Assembly (NCBI RefSeq): GCF_014652875.1 | Contig: NZ_BMZQ01000001.1 | Location: 1,612,001 to 1,676,000 of the forward strand | DNA: 64,000 nt | From: Tianweitania populi | Lineage (GTDB): Bacteria; Pseudomonadota; Alphaproteobacteria; Rhizobiales; Rhizobiaceae | Reading direction: 5' to 3' | Shown here: positions 43,930 to 53,196 of the stretch, piece after piece | Layout: every line of letters starts with the position of its first letter | How positions within the stretch are numbered: the first letter of the stretch is position 1 | Position numbers and translations under genes: made by a program | Notes under the pieces: generated by a model | The model's database searches: none | The model's input: the letters and a program-made list of their open reading frames with translations, nothing else | What the model was told of the DNA's origin: nothing

Positions 43930-45591
43930 CTAGATGTCGAGACCGTAGATCTCGCGAGCAGCTTTTTCCGAAATGCGCTCTTCCTTGAGGTCACGGCGCA
44001 CAAGCTCACGGTCACGCTCTTTCGGATCGCCGTAGCCACCGCCCGACGCCGCAACCATCGCGATGGTCTGGCTGGGACCGACGCGGCCGTTGCGGTTCTT
44101 CAAGGGCGCAACGCCCTCGCCGAGTTCCACATTGGTCGTCGTGGCATCGCGTCCGCCGAACAGGCCCCAGGGCGCAACGATGGAGTTCGTGCCGCCGGCA
44201 TTGACCGTCGCCGTATGGTCGAGCACACGAATTCGCCGCCGCATGGTCATGCCGCCGCGCCATTTTCCAGCACCCCCAGAATCCTGCACGAGCTCATAGC
44301 GCTCGACCATCACGGGATGTTCGAACTCAAGCGCCTCGATCGGGATATTGGCGGTGTTGGTGGTGTGCACCTGCACACCATCCAGCCCGTCCTGCGCTGC
44401 ACGCGCGCCCATGCCGCCGCCGTTCATTTCGTTATAGACATAGAAGCGGCCCGTGCGCGGATGCGTGCCGCTGAGCGTCACCAGCCCGCCACCGGTACAG
44501 GCGGCGCAAATGCGATCGGGAATGGCGGGGGAAAGCGCAGTGAAGATCATGTCCACGAGGCGCTGGCCGATATCCGTGCGGGTATAAACGGCAGCCGGTG
44601 ATACCGCCTTGAACACCGAACCGTCATCCGCGATCACATGGATCGGACGATGAAAGCCGGAATTGGCGGGAATGTCGGGATCAACCAGCGACTTCACGGC
44701 GAAATAGACGGTCGCGAGCGTGGCCGTATAGACCATGTTGATGCCGGCGCGCACCTGCTCGGGATTGTCGCGCAGATCGATGGTGATCTCGTCATCTTTC
44801 ACCTCGACCTTGACCTTCAGGTCGAGCACCTGGTCGTAAGACGGCGTGTCGAAGCGGCAGCTGTGAGCGTACATGCCATCTGGAATGGTGCGGATGCCGG
44901 CGCGCGTCTTGCGCTCGGCATAATCCAGCACCTCGGCGCTGGCCGCGCGGACAGTCGGTTCGCCATATTTGGCGCAAAGCGCCTGATAGCGCTGAACGCC
45001 AAGGCGATTGGCGGCCATTTGTGCGCGAAAATCGTTGATACGCTCATGCGGAACCTGACAGTTCAGAAGCACGAGATCCATGATGTCCTGCTGCAACACG
45101 CCTTTGCGGTAAAGGCGGATCGGCGGAATACGCAGGCCTTCCTGATAGATGTGGGCGTGTCCACGATCCACGAAGTCGGAATGGTGAGCGAGGTTGGTCA
45201 CCCAAGCGACCAACCTGCCCTCGAAGAACACCGGTTCCAGGAAGACGATGTCGTTGAGATGCGTGCCGCCGCCGGTATGCGCGTCGTTACCGATGAAGAC
45301 GTCGCCCGGCTCCACCGTGGCGAGATCGACATTCTTCATCACCCATTCGGAAATGCCGAGCAGCGAGCCCAGATGAACCGGAATGCGCTCAGCCTGCGCG
45401 ACCGTGCGGCCTTCGGTGTCGAAGATCACCGTCGAGCAGTCCTGCCGCTCCTTGATGTTGGTGGAATAGGCCGCGCGCACGATCGCCTTGCCCATTTCCT
45501 CGACGATGGTGGACAATGCACTGCCGATCACCTCGGTGGTGACGGGATCGACGCGCAGCGGTTCGGATACGACCGGTTGATGGGCGTTCAT
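43930..45591 (-). CDS. hyuB: Hydantoinase/oxoprolinase subunit B (HyuB)
   Basis: HyuB is the large catalytic partner of ATP-dependent hydantoinases, 5-oxoprolinases and acetone/acetophenone carboxylases. The 553-residue protein has the family segments RVDPVTTEVIGSALSTIVEEMGKAIVRAAYSTNIKERQDCS, GDVFIGNDAHTGGGTHLNDIVFLEPVF, HHSDFVDRG, GIRTIPDGMYAHSC and DSGGAGKWRGGMTMRR. It overlaps hyuA by ATGA (45588-45591), so the subunits are coupled. Substrates of the family are cyclic amides such as N-methylhydantoin or 5-oxoproline; the carboxylases differ in having extra subunits that are not here. Confidence 0.92.
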   Translation of the reverse strand: MNAHQPVVSEPLRVDPVTTEVIGSALSTIVEEMGKAIVRAAYSTNIKERQDCSTVIFDTEGRTVAQAERIPVHLGSLLGISEWVMKNVDLATVEPGDVFIGNDAHTGGGTHLNDIVFLEPVFFEGRLVAWVTNLAHHSDFVDRGHAHIYQEGLRIPPIRLYRKGVLQQDIMDLVLLNCQVPHERINDFRAQMAANRLGVQRYQALCAKYGEPTVRAASAEVLDYAERKTRAGIRTIPDGMYAHSCRFDTPSYDQVLDLKVKVEVKDDEITIDLRDNPEQVRAGINMVYTATLATVYFAVKSLVDPDIPANSGFHRPIHVIADDGSVFKAVSPAAVYTRTDIGQRLVDMIFTALSPAIPDRICAACTGGGLVTLSGTHPRTGRFYVYNEMNGGGMGARAAQDGLDGVQVHTTNTANIPIEALEFEHPVMVERYELVQDSGGAGKWRGGMTMRRRIRVLDHTATVNAGGTNSIVAPWGLFGGRDATTTNVELGEGVAPLKNRNGRVGPSQTIAMVAASGGGYGDPKERDRELVRRDLKEERISEKAAREIYGLDI

Positions 45592-47675
45592 GCCTGGGCC
45601 TCGATCATGAGGTTGAGATAGGGATCGACGGTGGCGGTCTGCTGGGGCAAAACCAGGGTCGTGGAGTCCATCTGCTCGATGACCGCCGGGCCAGTCACGA
45701 CATGGCCAGGGCCCAGCAAAGCGCGGTCATAGAGCGGCACCGAGACGAAGTCGCCGAGTTCGGGCAAATAGACCCGTCGTTCGCCAAGGATCGCGTCTTT
45801 TTCCGAGCCTGTCGCTGCCGGATAGGCTTTCAGTTCCGCCTTGGGCACGTGGCCAATCGCTTCGATGCGCAGCGTCGTGATCTGGATCGGCTCTTCGGCC
45901 GCGACATAGCCGTAGAGCTGCCGGTGTGCGTCTTCGAAGTTACGGCGAAGCGCTGAGACGATCTCGTCTTCCCCCACACCTTCAGGCCAATCGATCGTCA
46001 GCTCATAGCCCTGGCCGCCATAGCGCATGTCGACGGCACGCTTCAGCGCCCGGGCTTCCGGTGCGATCGCTTCAGCGGCGAACCAGTCGGCTGCACGCAC
46101 TTCAAGTTGGGCAAACCCGTCTTCAAGCAGGCGAAGCGCGTCCGGGGTGAGCCGCGTCATGCGGGTCAGCGCGATATTGGTGCGCAGATCCGACTGCAGA
46201 AGGCCCATGGCGCACATGATGCCGGGATGTTTCGGGATCATGATGCGGGGAATGTCGAGTTCGGCGGCAAGCCGAGCGGCGTGGATCGGGCCGGCGCCGC
46301 CGAAAGCGAGCATCACGTAATCGCGCGGGTCATAGCCGCGCTCCACGGAGATGACTCGGATGGCCTTCGCCATATTGGCGACGACGACGCGGATGATGCC
46401 TTGGGCTGCATCCATCACGCCGATGCCGAGCTTGTCCGCCAGCCGCTGCATGGCAGCCTTCGACGCCGACGCATCGATCGGCATGCGGCCATTGAGCAGA
46501 TGGGTCTGGTTGAGGATGCCGAGAACGACATTGGCATCGGTCACCGTTGGCTCGTCATTGCCGCGTCCGTAGCAGACAGGGCCGGGAGCTGCACCAGCCG
46601 AGCGGGGACCGACCTTCAGGAGGCCATTGTCGACATGGGCGATAGAGCCGCCGCCGGCACCCACCGTATGGATGTCGAGCATCGGCACCTTCAATGGATA
46701 GCCATGCACCTCGATGTCGTTGGCCATCTGCGGACGGCCGCGATCAATCAGCGAAACGTCGCTGGACGTACCACCCATGTCGAAGGTGATGAGATTGTCG
46801 AAGCCGGTGGAGCGGCCAACGGCCAGCGCCGCCATGACGCCTGCCGCCGGCCCCGAAAGAACGGTGCGCACCGGCTGTGTCTTGGCTGTTTCGCAGGAAA
46901 TGACGCCGCCATTCGACTGCGTCAGATGCGGTTCGGCATGAACGCCGATCTCCGCCAACCGCGGCGAAAGGCGGTCGAGATAGGCCTTCATGATCGGGCC
47001 GAGATAGGCGTTGACGACCGTGGTCGACAGCCGCTCATATTCGCGAAATTCCGGCGCGATTTCATGCGAAACGCTAATAAAGGCGCCGGGATATTCTTCT
47101 TCCACGATCGCGCGAATACGAGCCTCGTGTTTTGGCTCGATGAAGGAAAAGAGGGTGCAGATGGCAATGGCCCCGACACCCTCCTCCTTCAGGCGGCGAA
47201 CCGCGCGGCGTACATCTTCCTCGTCCAGCGGCGTTTCCACCGTACCGTCGAAAAGGATCCTCTCTTTCACTTCGAGGCGCTTGTCGCGGGACGCGAGGAT
47301 CGGCGGCTTTACGGTTTGCAGATCATAGAGGTCCGGGCGCTTCTGACGGCGAATTTCCAGAATGTCACGGAAGCCTTCAGTGGTGATCAGACCGGTGTCC
47401 GCACCGAGTCCGGTGATCAGCGCATTGGTGCCGACGGTGGTGCCATGACCGAAATAGATCAGAGAGGCCGGATCTGCTTCCCCTTCGGGCAGAGCTTTCA
47501 AGCCCTGTTCGATGCCCGTTGTGATGCCTTCGGATGGATCATGTGGCGTACTTGAGACCTTCCACACGAAGACCTCGCCCTTTTCTTCATCGAAGACGCA
47601 GACATCGGTGAATGTGCCGCCGGAATCCACGCCGACGCGAAGGCGTGAGGCACCGGAAGAAGAACTGCTGGACAA
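45588..47675 (-). CDS. hyuA: Hydantoinase/oxoprolinase subunit A (HyuA)
   Basis: HyuA is the ATP-binding subunit. The protein has an actin-like fold with RVGVDSGGTFTDVCVFDEE near the N-terminus, YFGHGTTVGTNALITG, DMGGTSSDVSLIDRG and AFGGAGPIHAARLAAELDIP, and a C-terminal YGGQGYELTIDWPEG. The frame is open to ATG 47759, but that 28-codon extension has no family match and includes the palindrome 47721-47732 that looks like an operator. I therefore propose the TTG at 47675 (GTGAGG about nine bases upstream), giving 695 residues. An alternative start at 47759 would give 723. It is first in the operon. Confidence 0.9.
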   Translation of the reverse strand: MSSSSSSGASRLRVGVDSGGTFTDVCVFDEEKGEVFVWKVSSTPHDPSEGITTGIEQGLKALPEGEADPASLIYFGHGTTVGTNALITGLGADTGLITTEGFRDILEIRRQKRPDLYDLQTVKPPILASRDKRLEVKERILFDGTVETPLDEEDVRRAVRRLKEEGVGAIAICTLFSFIEPKHEARIRAIVEEEYPGAFISVSHEIAPEFREYERLSTTVVNAYLGPIMKAYLDRLSPRLAEIGVHAEPHLTQSNGGVISCETAKTQPVRTVLSGPAAGVMAALAVGRSTGFDNLITFDMGGTSSDVSLIDRGRPQMANDIEVHGYPLKVPMLDIHTVGAGGGSIAHVDNGLLKVGPRSAGAAPGPVCYGRGNDEPTVTDANVVLGILNQTHLLNGRMPIDASASKAAMQRLADKLGIGVMDAAQGIIRVVVANMAKAIRVISVERGYDPRDYVMLAFGGAGPIHAARLAAELDIPRIMIPKHPGIMCAMGLLQSDLRTNIALTRMTRLTPDALRLLEDGFAQLEVRAADWFAAEAIAPEARALKRAVDMRYGGQGYELTIDWPEGVGEDEIVSALRRNFEDAHRQLYGYVAAEEPIQITTLRIEAIGHVPKAELKAYPAATGSEKDAILGERRVYLPELGDFVSVPLYDRALLGPGHVVTGPAVIEQMDSTTLVLPQQTATVDPYLNLMIEAQA

Positions 47676-47720
47676 GATGGAAGCCTCACTGAAGGGAGGA
47701 ACAAGGACATTGTTCGTCAG

Positions 47721-47732
47721 ATTGGCGCCAAT
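47721..47732. promoter_or_regulatory. Perfect 12-bp palindrome ATTGGCGCCAAT upstream of hyuA
   Basis: The site is a perfect dyad in the hyuA/regulator divergent gap, 104 bases before the regulator ATG and 45 bases before the proposed hyuA start. A near-copy lies at 48529-48540 before the hydrolase gene. Confidence 0.55.
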
Positions 47733-47836
47733 TTTTGTCGCTGTCAACCGAACGGCCAAATGCTAGGGTACAAGCCTGCGTGCCGAAGCAATGCTTCGTG
47801 TGCTGGAACAAACTCGCTGAGACGGGATCAGGATTG

Positions 47837-48463
47837 ATGACGCAAGACGCCCCTTCCGCCACTTCGACCTTGGCAGAAACGATCGAAGCCGACATCTATC
47901 GCGGTGTCCTCGTTCCGGGCATGTGGCTGAAGCAGATCGACCTCGAAGAGCGATATGGTTCAACGAGGCTGGCACTTCGGCATGCTCTTGATCACCTCAC
48001 AACGAGACGGATCGTCCAAAAATTCCCCAATCGCGGGTATTATGTTCCTTCTGTGGACCGAGAGAACGTGCAACAAATCATGCAGGCCCGTGCCTATGTT
48101 GAAACCTCGATTGCGGATGAGCTTGTTGCGAATATTACCAGTGATACTGTAGCTCGTTTGTCCTACCTCGCCACAATGTTTGCCGATACGCTGCAGACGG
48201 GAACGGTGATGGAGCAGGACAGCGCCAACCACGCTTTTCATCGCGAGATGCTGACGGCGTGCCGCAATCAGGTCATGAACGAGATCATCTGGGATCTGCG
48301 ACGGCGTATCCCCATCGCGGTTCAACGTGCCGGAAACACGCCCGCAAGGCTGGAACGTTCAGCACGCGAACATTTCGAGATGGTGGAAGCCCTAAGAACC
48401 CGAGATGCCGCTCGTCTGCGAGAGGTCACGGCCAAACACGTGACCTTGGCCGACAAGGGCTAA
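47837..48463 (+). CDS. GntR-family (FCD) regulator of the hydantoinase/ABC operons
   Basis: The 208-residue protein starts at ATG 47837 with AGGA upstream. A winged helix (residues about 8-75: LAETIEADIYRGVLVPGMWLKQIDLEERYGSTRLALRHALDHL, with the wing VQKFPNRGYYVP) precedes an FCD ligand-binding domain with AYVETSIADEL, FHREMLTAC and REHFEMVEALRTRD. Metal-type His residues of FCD proteins are present. Position between the hyuA operon and the ABC operon and the repeated palindrome point to a repressor of both; ligand unknown. The longer frame from 47735 is unlikely because it would overlap the promoter. Confidence 0.85.
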   Translation: MTQDAPSATSTLAETIEADIYRGVLVPGMWLKQIDLEERYGSTRLALRHALDHLTTRRIVQKFPNRGYYVPSVDRENVQQIMQARAYVETSIADELVANITSDTVARLSYLATMFADTLQTGTVMEQDSANHAFHREMLTACRNQVMNEIIWDLRRRIPIAVQRAGNTPARLERSAREHFEMVEALRTRDAARLREVTAKHVTLADKG

Positions 48464-48528
48464 GCTTAAAACTTCATCAAAAATGCTCGTGCATATTTTT
48501 TGGCTGGCTTCAAAGATTTGCGTTTGAA

Positions 48529-48540
48529 ATTGGCGCCATT
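48529..48540. promoter_or_regulatory. Second copy of the palindrome, before the hydrolase-ABC operon
   Basis: ATTGGCGCCATT matches 47721-47732 at 11 of 12 bases and lies 66 bases before the hydrolase ATG, fitting a shared operator. Confidence 0.5.
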
Positions 48541-48606
48541 TCCTGTTTCTATCTTAGCCAACGATGGTTCTGCGGCTCGGGACAGTCGCGCTGGGAGGCT
48601 TGCATC

Positions 48607-49458
48607 ATGGCAACGATCGACCTGAACTGCGCCACCTTCGTGTATGATGAAGCCGGGACCGAGCATAATGAGACGATCATCGCGCTGCATGGTGGACGGG
48701 GTATCGGCGACCGCAAGGGTGAGTTCGGCGCCTGGAGCGCGCTCACCGACAACTACCGCGTCATTGCCTATGACCAGCGCGGCTGCGGCGAAACAAGCCT
48801 GACGCCCCCTTACACATTCGAGCAGTTCGCCGATGACGTCGAAGCCTTCCGTCTCGAGAAGTGCGGCGGACGCAAGATCATCCTTCAGGGCGGTTCGTTC
48901 GGCGGCATGATCGCGCTGACCTATGCGGTCAAATATCCGGAGGGTCTGTCGCGGCTCATCCTGCGCGGCACAGCGCCGAGCCACCATAATGAGGAAGACG
49001 CTTTCGACAACTTCCGCGCCCGCCTGCACAAGGCGCCCAGCGCGTCGGAGGCAATGCTGCGCAAGATCTTCTCCGACACCGTCATCGACGACACGGAATT
49101 GCGTCTCATCTGGCTCGCCTTCCAGCCGCTCTATTACGAGAAGTTCGATCCCGACGCGGCACTGGAGCGGGTGCGCACTATGCATCTGCATACAGAGACC
49201 CACAACGCGCTGTTCAAGGAACGCAGCTACGACCTGCGCGACCGCCTGCCCGAGATCAAGGTTCCGACCCTGGTGATCGTGGGCGCGCAGGACTGGATCT
49301 GCCCGCCCAATCACTCCCGCCTCATCGCGGAGCGCGTCCCGAACGCAGAGCTGCTGGAAGTGCCAAACGCCAATCATGCGGTGCATGTGGAAGCGAAGGC
49401 CACCGTCATGGCGGCCGTGCGCGACTTCCTTGCGCGCACCGCTCCGCAGCGCGATTAA
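48607..49458 (+). CDS. Alpha/beta hydrolase, prolyl aminopeptidase-like
   Basis: The 283-residue enzyme has HGGRGIGDRKGEF (oxyanion region, HGGRG versus HGGPG in prolyl iminopeptidases), YDQRGCGETS, the nucleophile elbow ILQGGSFGGMIALTYA (Ser near residue 100), Asp in GAQDWICPPNHS and His in NANHAVHVEA, so the triad is complete. Prolyl iminopeptidases remove N-terminal proline from peptides, which fits the Dpp-type importer encoded after it. GRG instead of GPG in the first motif means an esterase or amidase is also possible. ATG 48607 is well inside a longer open frame. It ends 12 bases before the permease start. Confidence 0.82.
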   Translation: MATIDLNCATFVYDEAGTEHNETIIALHGGRGIGDRKGEFGAWSALTDNYRVIAYDQRGCGETSLTPPYTFEQFADDVEAFRLEKCGGRKIILQGGSFGGMIALTYAVKYPEGLSRLILRGTAPSHHNEEDAFDNFRARLHKAPSASEAMLRKIFSDTVIDDTELRLIWLAFQPLYYEKFDPDAALERVRTMHLHTETHNALFKERSYDLRDRLPEIKVPTLVIVGAQDWICPPNHSRLIAERVPNAELLEVPNANHAVHVEAKATVMAAVRDFLARTAPQRD

Positions 49459-49470
49459 AAAGGGCACCGC

Positions 49471-50391
49471 GTGATCCGCTATCTTCTGACCAAGATTCTG
49501 GAAGCGTTGATCGCGGTTTGGGGCGTGCTCACGATCGTCTTCTTCGTCACGCGCATCATCGGTGATCCGGCAGCCCTGTTGCTGCCACTTGGTGCATCTG
49601 CCGAGCAGATCGATGCGCTGAACGCGCAACTCGGGCTCGATCGGCCGCTGATCGAGCAATATATTACCTATATCGGCCAGGTCTTTCAGGGCGACTTTGG
49701 CCAATCATTCCAGTTCGGTCGACCGGCGATGCAGGTTGTTCTGGAGCGTATGCCGGCGACGCTCGAACTCTCGACCGCTGCCATCATCTTGGGAACGTTG
49801 ATCGGCGCCGTCGCCGGCTCTATCGCGGCTCTGAAGAAGGGCACCATGGCCGAGCTGATCGTGATGATCTTCGCTCTTCTAGGCCAGGCGACACCCGTTT
49901 TCTGGCTGGGCATCATGCTCATCCTGTTCTTTGCGGTTGATCTCGGATGGGTGCCGACCGGCGGATACGGCACGATCTCCCACCTAATTTTGCCTGCGGT
50001 CACCCTTGCAGTGTTCGTGTGCTCCTCAATCGCCCGCCTCCTGCGCTCCAACCTTCTCGACGTATTGAAGGAAGATTATGTGCGCACCGCCCGCGCCAAG
50101 GGGCTCATGCCGCGAACCATCTTCATCTGGCATGTCGGGCGCAATGCGCTGATTCCGGTGGTCACCATGATCGGCATCATTACCGGTGAGCTTCTGGGCG
50201 GCTCCGTCGTGACCGAGACCGTGTTTGCGTGGCCCGGCGTCGGCCGCCTCATCATTCAGGCCATCGAGGCCAAGGACTTCCCCGTCATCCAGGCAGGCGT
50301 TGCTCTGATTGCCTTCATCTTCGTTTTGATCAATCTCGCGATCGACCTGCTTTACGGCCTGCTCGATCCCCGCATCCGCGAACGGCGTTAG
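49471..50391 (+). CDS. Peptide-type ABC transporter permease, DppB-like
   Basis: The 306-residue membrane protein has six helices and the DppB architecture: ILEALIAVWGVLTIVFFVTRIIGDPAALL at the N-terminus, the periplasmic loop with LGLDRPLIEQY, and the EAA loop VRTARAKGLMPRTIFIWHVGRNALIPV near residue 210. It starts at GTG 49471 after AAAAAGGGC. It pairs with the DppC-like protein that follows after 9 bases. A strongly conserved WPGVGRLIIQAIEAKDFPVIQAG sits near the C-terminus. Confidence 0.92.
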   Translation: MIRYLLTKILEALIAVWGVLTIVFFVTRIIGDPAALLLPLGASAEQIDALNAQLGLDRPLIEQYITYIGQVFQGDFGQSFQFGRPAMQVVLERMPATLELSTAAIILGTLIGAVAGSIAALKKGTMAELIVMIFALLGQATPVFWLGIMLILFFAVDLGWVPTGGYGTISHLILPAVTLAVFVCSSIARLLRSNLLDVLKEDYVRTARAKGLMPRTIFIWHVGRNALIPVVTMIGIITGELLGGSVVTETVFAWPGVGRLIIQAIEAKDFPVIQAGVALIAFIFVLINLAIDLLYGLLDPRIRERR

Positions 50392-50400
50392 GAGAGTTCC

Positions 50401-51258
50401 GTGAAGCCGTTCTTTTCCGCTCTCTTTCGATCCAAAGCCGGCTTGTTCGGCTGGATTATCCTGATCGTTTTCGTTGCCGTAGCAATTGCCGCACCTTGGC
50501 TTGGCCTGCCCAATCCTATTCGCGGCAGCCTCACCGCGCGCCTCGCGCCTCCGACATGGACCGGTCTCTTCAGCCCCGGTCCACACCCGTTCGGCACCGA
50601 TCAGCTCGGACGCGACATCCTTTCGCGCATCGTCTTCGGCAGCCGTACAACGCTTCTGATTGCCTGCGGCGCTGTTGTTCTTGGCGGCATCGTCGGTGTT
50701 ACGCTCGGCATCATTGCCGGCTATTTCCGTGGGTTCGTCGACAGCCTGCTGATGCGCTTGGTCGACATCCAACTGGCGCTGCCCTTGATGCTGCTCGCCT
50801 TGCTCGTCGTCGCAGCGGTTGGCCCATCCACCACCAACCTGGTGATCGTCCTCGCTCTCACCAGTTGGATCCGCTACGCGCGCATCGTGCGCGGCCAGGT
50901 TCTGGCGGTTCGCGAACGCGAATTCGTCCTGTCGGCGAAGGCGATCGGCGCTTCCACAGCCCGCATCATGTTCAGCCACATCCTGCCGAACATCCTGACG
51001 CCTGCGCTTGTGGTCGCCACGCTTGAACTCGCGCGCGTCATCATCATGGATGCCGCTCTCTCCTTCATCGGACTTGGCGTTCAGCCGCCCGCACCAAGCT
51101 GGGGCCGCATGCTTGCCGACGGGCGCACTTATATATCCGGCGCCTGGTGGATCGTCACATTCCCGGGGCTCGCGATCGTGCTGACTGTCTTGAGCGTCAA
51201 CCTCGTTGGCGACTGGCTGCGAGACTACTTCGATCCGCGGCAAAGGAGCGTCCGATGA
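50401..51258 (+). CDS. Peptide-type ABC transporter permease, DppC-like
   Basis: The 285-residue membrane protein has six helices. N-terminal KAGLFGWIILIVFVAVAIAAPWL, then PHPFGTDQLGRDILSRIVFGSRTTLLIA, the EAA loop REREFVLSAKAIGASTARIMFSHILPNI and the C-terminal SFIGLGVQPPAPSWGRMLADGR are diagnostic of DppC. The start is GTG 50401 after AGGAGAG. It overlaps the ATPase gene start by ATGA at 51255-51258. Confidence 0.92.
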   Translation: MKPFFSALFRSKAGLFGWIILIVFVAVAIAAPWLGLPNPIRGSLTARLAPPTWTGLFSPGPHPFGTDQLGRDILSRIVFGSRTTLLIACGAVVLGGIVGVTLGIIAGYFRGFVDSLLMRLVDIQLALPLMLLALLVVAAVGPSTTNLVIVLALTSWIRYARIVRGQVLAVREREFVLSAKAIGASTARIMFSHILPNILTPALVVATLELARVIIMDAALSFIGLGVQPPAPSWGRMLADGRTYISGAWWIVTFPGLAIVLTVLSVNLVGDWLRDYFDPRQRSVR

Positions 51259-52271
51259 GCGCGCCACTTCTGGAAGTCCGCAACCTGTCTGTGGTCTTCG
51301 ACACGCCGGCCGGCACCGTTCATGCCGTCAACGACGTGTCCTACACGCTGCATGATGGTGAGACGCTCGGCATCGTCGGCGAATCCGGATCAGGCAAGAG
51401 CGTCCATGCCTTGTCGATGGTCGGGCTTGTGCCCTGCCCGCCCGGCCGCATCGTGTCCGGTGAGGTCCTGTTCGAGGGCCGCGATCTCCTCAAGATGCCG
51501 GAAAGGGATCTTTGCCAGCTGCGCGGAGGACGTATCGGCTTCGTCTTTCAAGACCCGATGACCTCGCTGAATCCGGTTCTGACCGTGGAGCGGCAACTCA
51601 TGGAGCCCTTGCTACGCCATCGCAACCTGTCGCGCTCGCAGGCCAAGTCACGCGCCGTCGAACTTCTGGAACTCGTCGGCATCCCCCACGCGAAGGAGCG
51701 CATTCGGCAATATCCGCATCAGTTCTCCGGCGGCATGCGCCAGCGCGTCATGATCGCGATCGGCATTGCCTGCGATCCCAAGCTGCTGATCGCCGACGAA
51801 GCCACAACCGCGCTCGACGTGACCGTGCAGGCGCAGGTGCTGGATCTGGTGCGCGACCTGAAGAAGCGGTTCGGCACCACGGTCATCTGGATCACGCATG
51901 ACATGGGCGTGGTTGCCGGATTGGCCGACACGGTGCAGGTCATGTATGGCGGGCGTATCATGGAACGCGGGCCGGTCGGCCCGATCTTCAAGACGCCACG
52001 CAGCGCCTATACCTGGGGCTTGCTGCGGTCGCTGCCCCATGGCGAAGCGCGCACGCAGAGACGTCTTTACCAAATTCCCGGCCAGCCGCCGAACCTCCTT
52101 GACTCGCAGCAAGGTGATCCGTTTGCGCCCCGCAACGAATTTGCGACGCCGCGCTGCTTTCATGAGGTTCCGCCCTTGGTCCAGGTACCCGACAGCACGT
52201 CCGGCCATCTTGTCGCCGCCTGGTACGATCTCCCGATGGCGCTTCGGGCTCGCCAGGAGAAGCCTGCATGA
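51255..52271 (+). CDS. Peptide-type ABC transporter ATPase, DppD-like
   Basis: The 338-residue cytoplasmic ATPase has Walker A GESGSGKSVHAL, signature FSGGMRQRVMIAIG, Walker B LLIADEATTALDV and H-loop WITHDMGVVA. The oligopeptide-family C-terminal extension carries HEVPPL and the Cys residue of CFHEV, typical of Fe-S-like DppD tails but here with fewer cysteines. ATG 51255 lies inside the previous stop. Its stop overlaps the next start by ATGA. Confidence 0.93.
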   Translation: MSAPLLEVRNLSVVFDTPAGTVHAVNDVSYTLHDGETLGIVGESGSGKSVHALSMVGLVPCPPGRIVSGEVLFEGRDLLKMPERDLCQLRGGRIGFVFQDPMTSLNPVLTVERQLMEPLLRHRNLSRSQAKSRAVELLELVGIPHAKERIRQYPHQFSGGMRQRVMIAIGIACDPKLLIADEATTALDVTVQAQVLDLVRDLKKRFGTTVIWITHDMGVVAGLADTVQVMYGGRIMERGPVGPIFKTPRSAYTWGLLRSLPHGEARTQRRLYQIPGQPPNLLDSQQGDPFAPRNEFATPRCFHEVPPLVQVPDSTSGHLVAAWYDLPMALRARQEKPA

Positions 52272-53170
52272 ACGACACCCCTCTTCTTTCCGTTCGCAAC
52301 CTTGTTAAACGCTATGGTGGCAGCAGCACATGGTTCGGAGGTAACAGCTTCGGTGTCTCAGCCGTTGACGATGTCAGCTTCGAAATTGCTCCAGGCGAAA
52401 CCTTGGGACTGGTGGGCGAATCTGGCTCAGGCAAAAGCACCACCGGCCGCGTGTTGCTCCAGCTGGAAGCGCCGACATCCGGAACGGTCTTGTTCAAGGG
52501 TCAGACGATAACCGGACTGTCGGCGTCCGAGCTGAAGCCGTTCCGGCGGGAAATGCAGATCGTCTTCCAGGACCCCTATGCCGCTCTCAATCCGCGCATG
52601 ACGGTCGGCGCTTTCGTTGCTGAGCCGATGGTGGTTCACAAAACCGCATCGGGCTCCGAGCGGCAGGATCGTACAGCCGAACTCTTCCGCAAGGTCGGTC
52701 TCGATCCAAGCTTCATGACCCGCTATCCGCACGAGTTTTCAGGCGGTCAGCGCCAGCGCGTCAACATTGCTCGCGCGATCGCGCTCAATCCCAGCTTCAT
52801 TGTCGCGGACGAGCCGATCACCGCGCTCGACGTGTCGATCCAAGCCCAGATCGTCAATCTCTTCCAGGATCTTCAGGATGAGCTGGGGCTGGCTTACCTC
52901 TTCGTGGCACATGACCTGTCCATGGTGCGCTATCTCTGCCACCGGGTGGCGGTGATGCTGCGCGGTCGTATCGTTGAGATGGCGCCAAGCGAGGCCATCT
53001 TCGGCGATGCGCGCCATCCCTATACAAAGGCGCTGCTGACCGCGATCCCGGTGCCGGATCCTGACATTGAGCGCAATCGCCGACACGTTCCGTTCGACCT
53101 CGAAATGCACGGTCCCCGGCCTGGCCAGACCCTGCAGAAAGTCGCACCGCAGCACTTCGTTCTCACCTGA
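52268..53170 (+). CDS. Peptide-type ABC transporter ATPase, DppF-like
   Basis: The 300-residue ATPase has Walker A GESGSGKSTTGR, QIVFQDPYAALNPRM (Q-loop), signature FSGGQRQRVNIARA, Walker B FIVADEPITALDVS and H-loop FVAHDLSMVRYL. The strand order and the PHEFSGGQ pattern are DppF-like. An N-terminal insertion of about a dozen residues (GGSSTWFGGNSFG) precedes the usual AVDDVSFEI. The C-terminus is short and lacks the long tail of OppF. Confidence 0.93.
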   Translation: MNDTPLLSVRNLVKRYGGSSTWFGGNSFGVSAVDDVSFEIAPGETLGLVGESGSGKSTTGRVLLQLEAPTSGTVLFKGQTITGLSASELKPFRREMQIVFQDPYAALNPRMTVGAFVAEPMVVHKTASGSERQDRTAELFRKVGLDPSFMTRYPHEFSGGQRQRVNIARAIALNPSFIVADEPITALDVSIQAQIVNLFQDLQDELGLAYLFVAHDLSMVRYLCHRVAVMLRGRIVEMAPSEAIFGDARHPYTKALLTAIPVPDPDIERNRRHVPFDLEMHGPRPGQTLQKVAPQHFVLT

Positions 53171-53196
53171 TCTTCCCGCTCTAGAAAGGTTGCAGC

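Noticed and set aside
46107-47555. 482-codon plus-strand open frame opposite hyuA
   Set aside because: It lies wholly on the reverse of hyuA, with composition typical of a shadow frame in GC-rich DNA and no recognisable domain.
45588-47759. Acetone or acetophenone carboxylase subunits
   Set aside because: The small extra subunits of those carboxylases are missing and the context is an opine/peptide importer.
48466-49704. 412-codon minus-strand frame opposite the alpha/beta hydrolase
   Set aside because: Shadow of the hydrolase and permease genes; no family motif or ribosome site.
50026-51267. 413-codon minus-strand frame opposite the permeases
   Set aside because: Very high Asp, Glu, Arg and His content typical of antisense of membrane proteins; permeases are certain.
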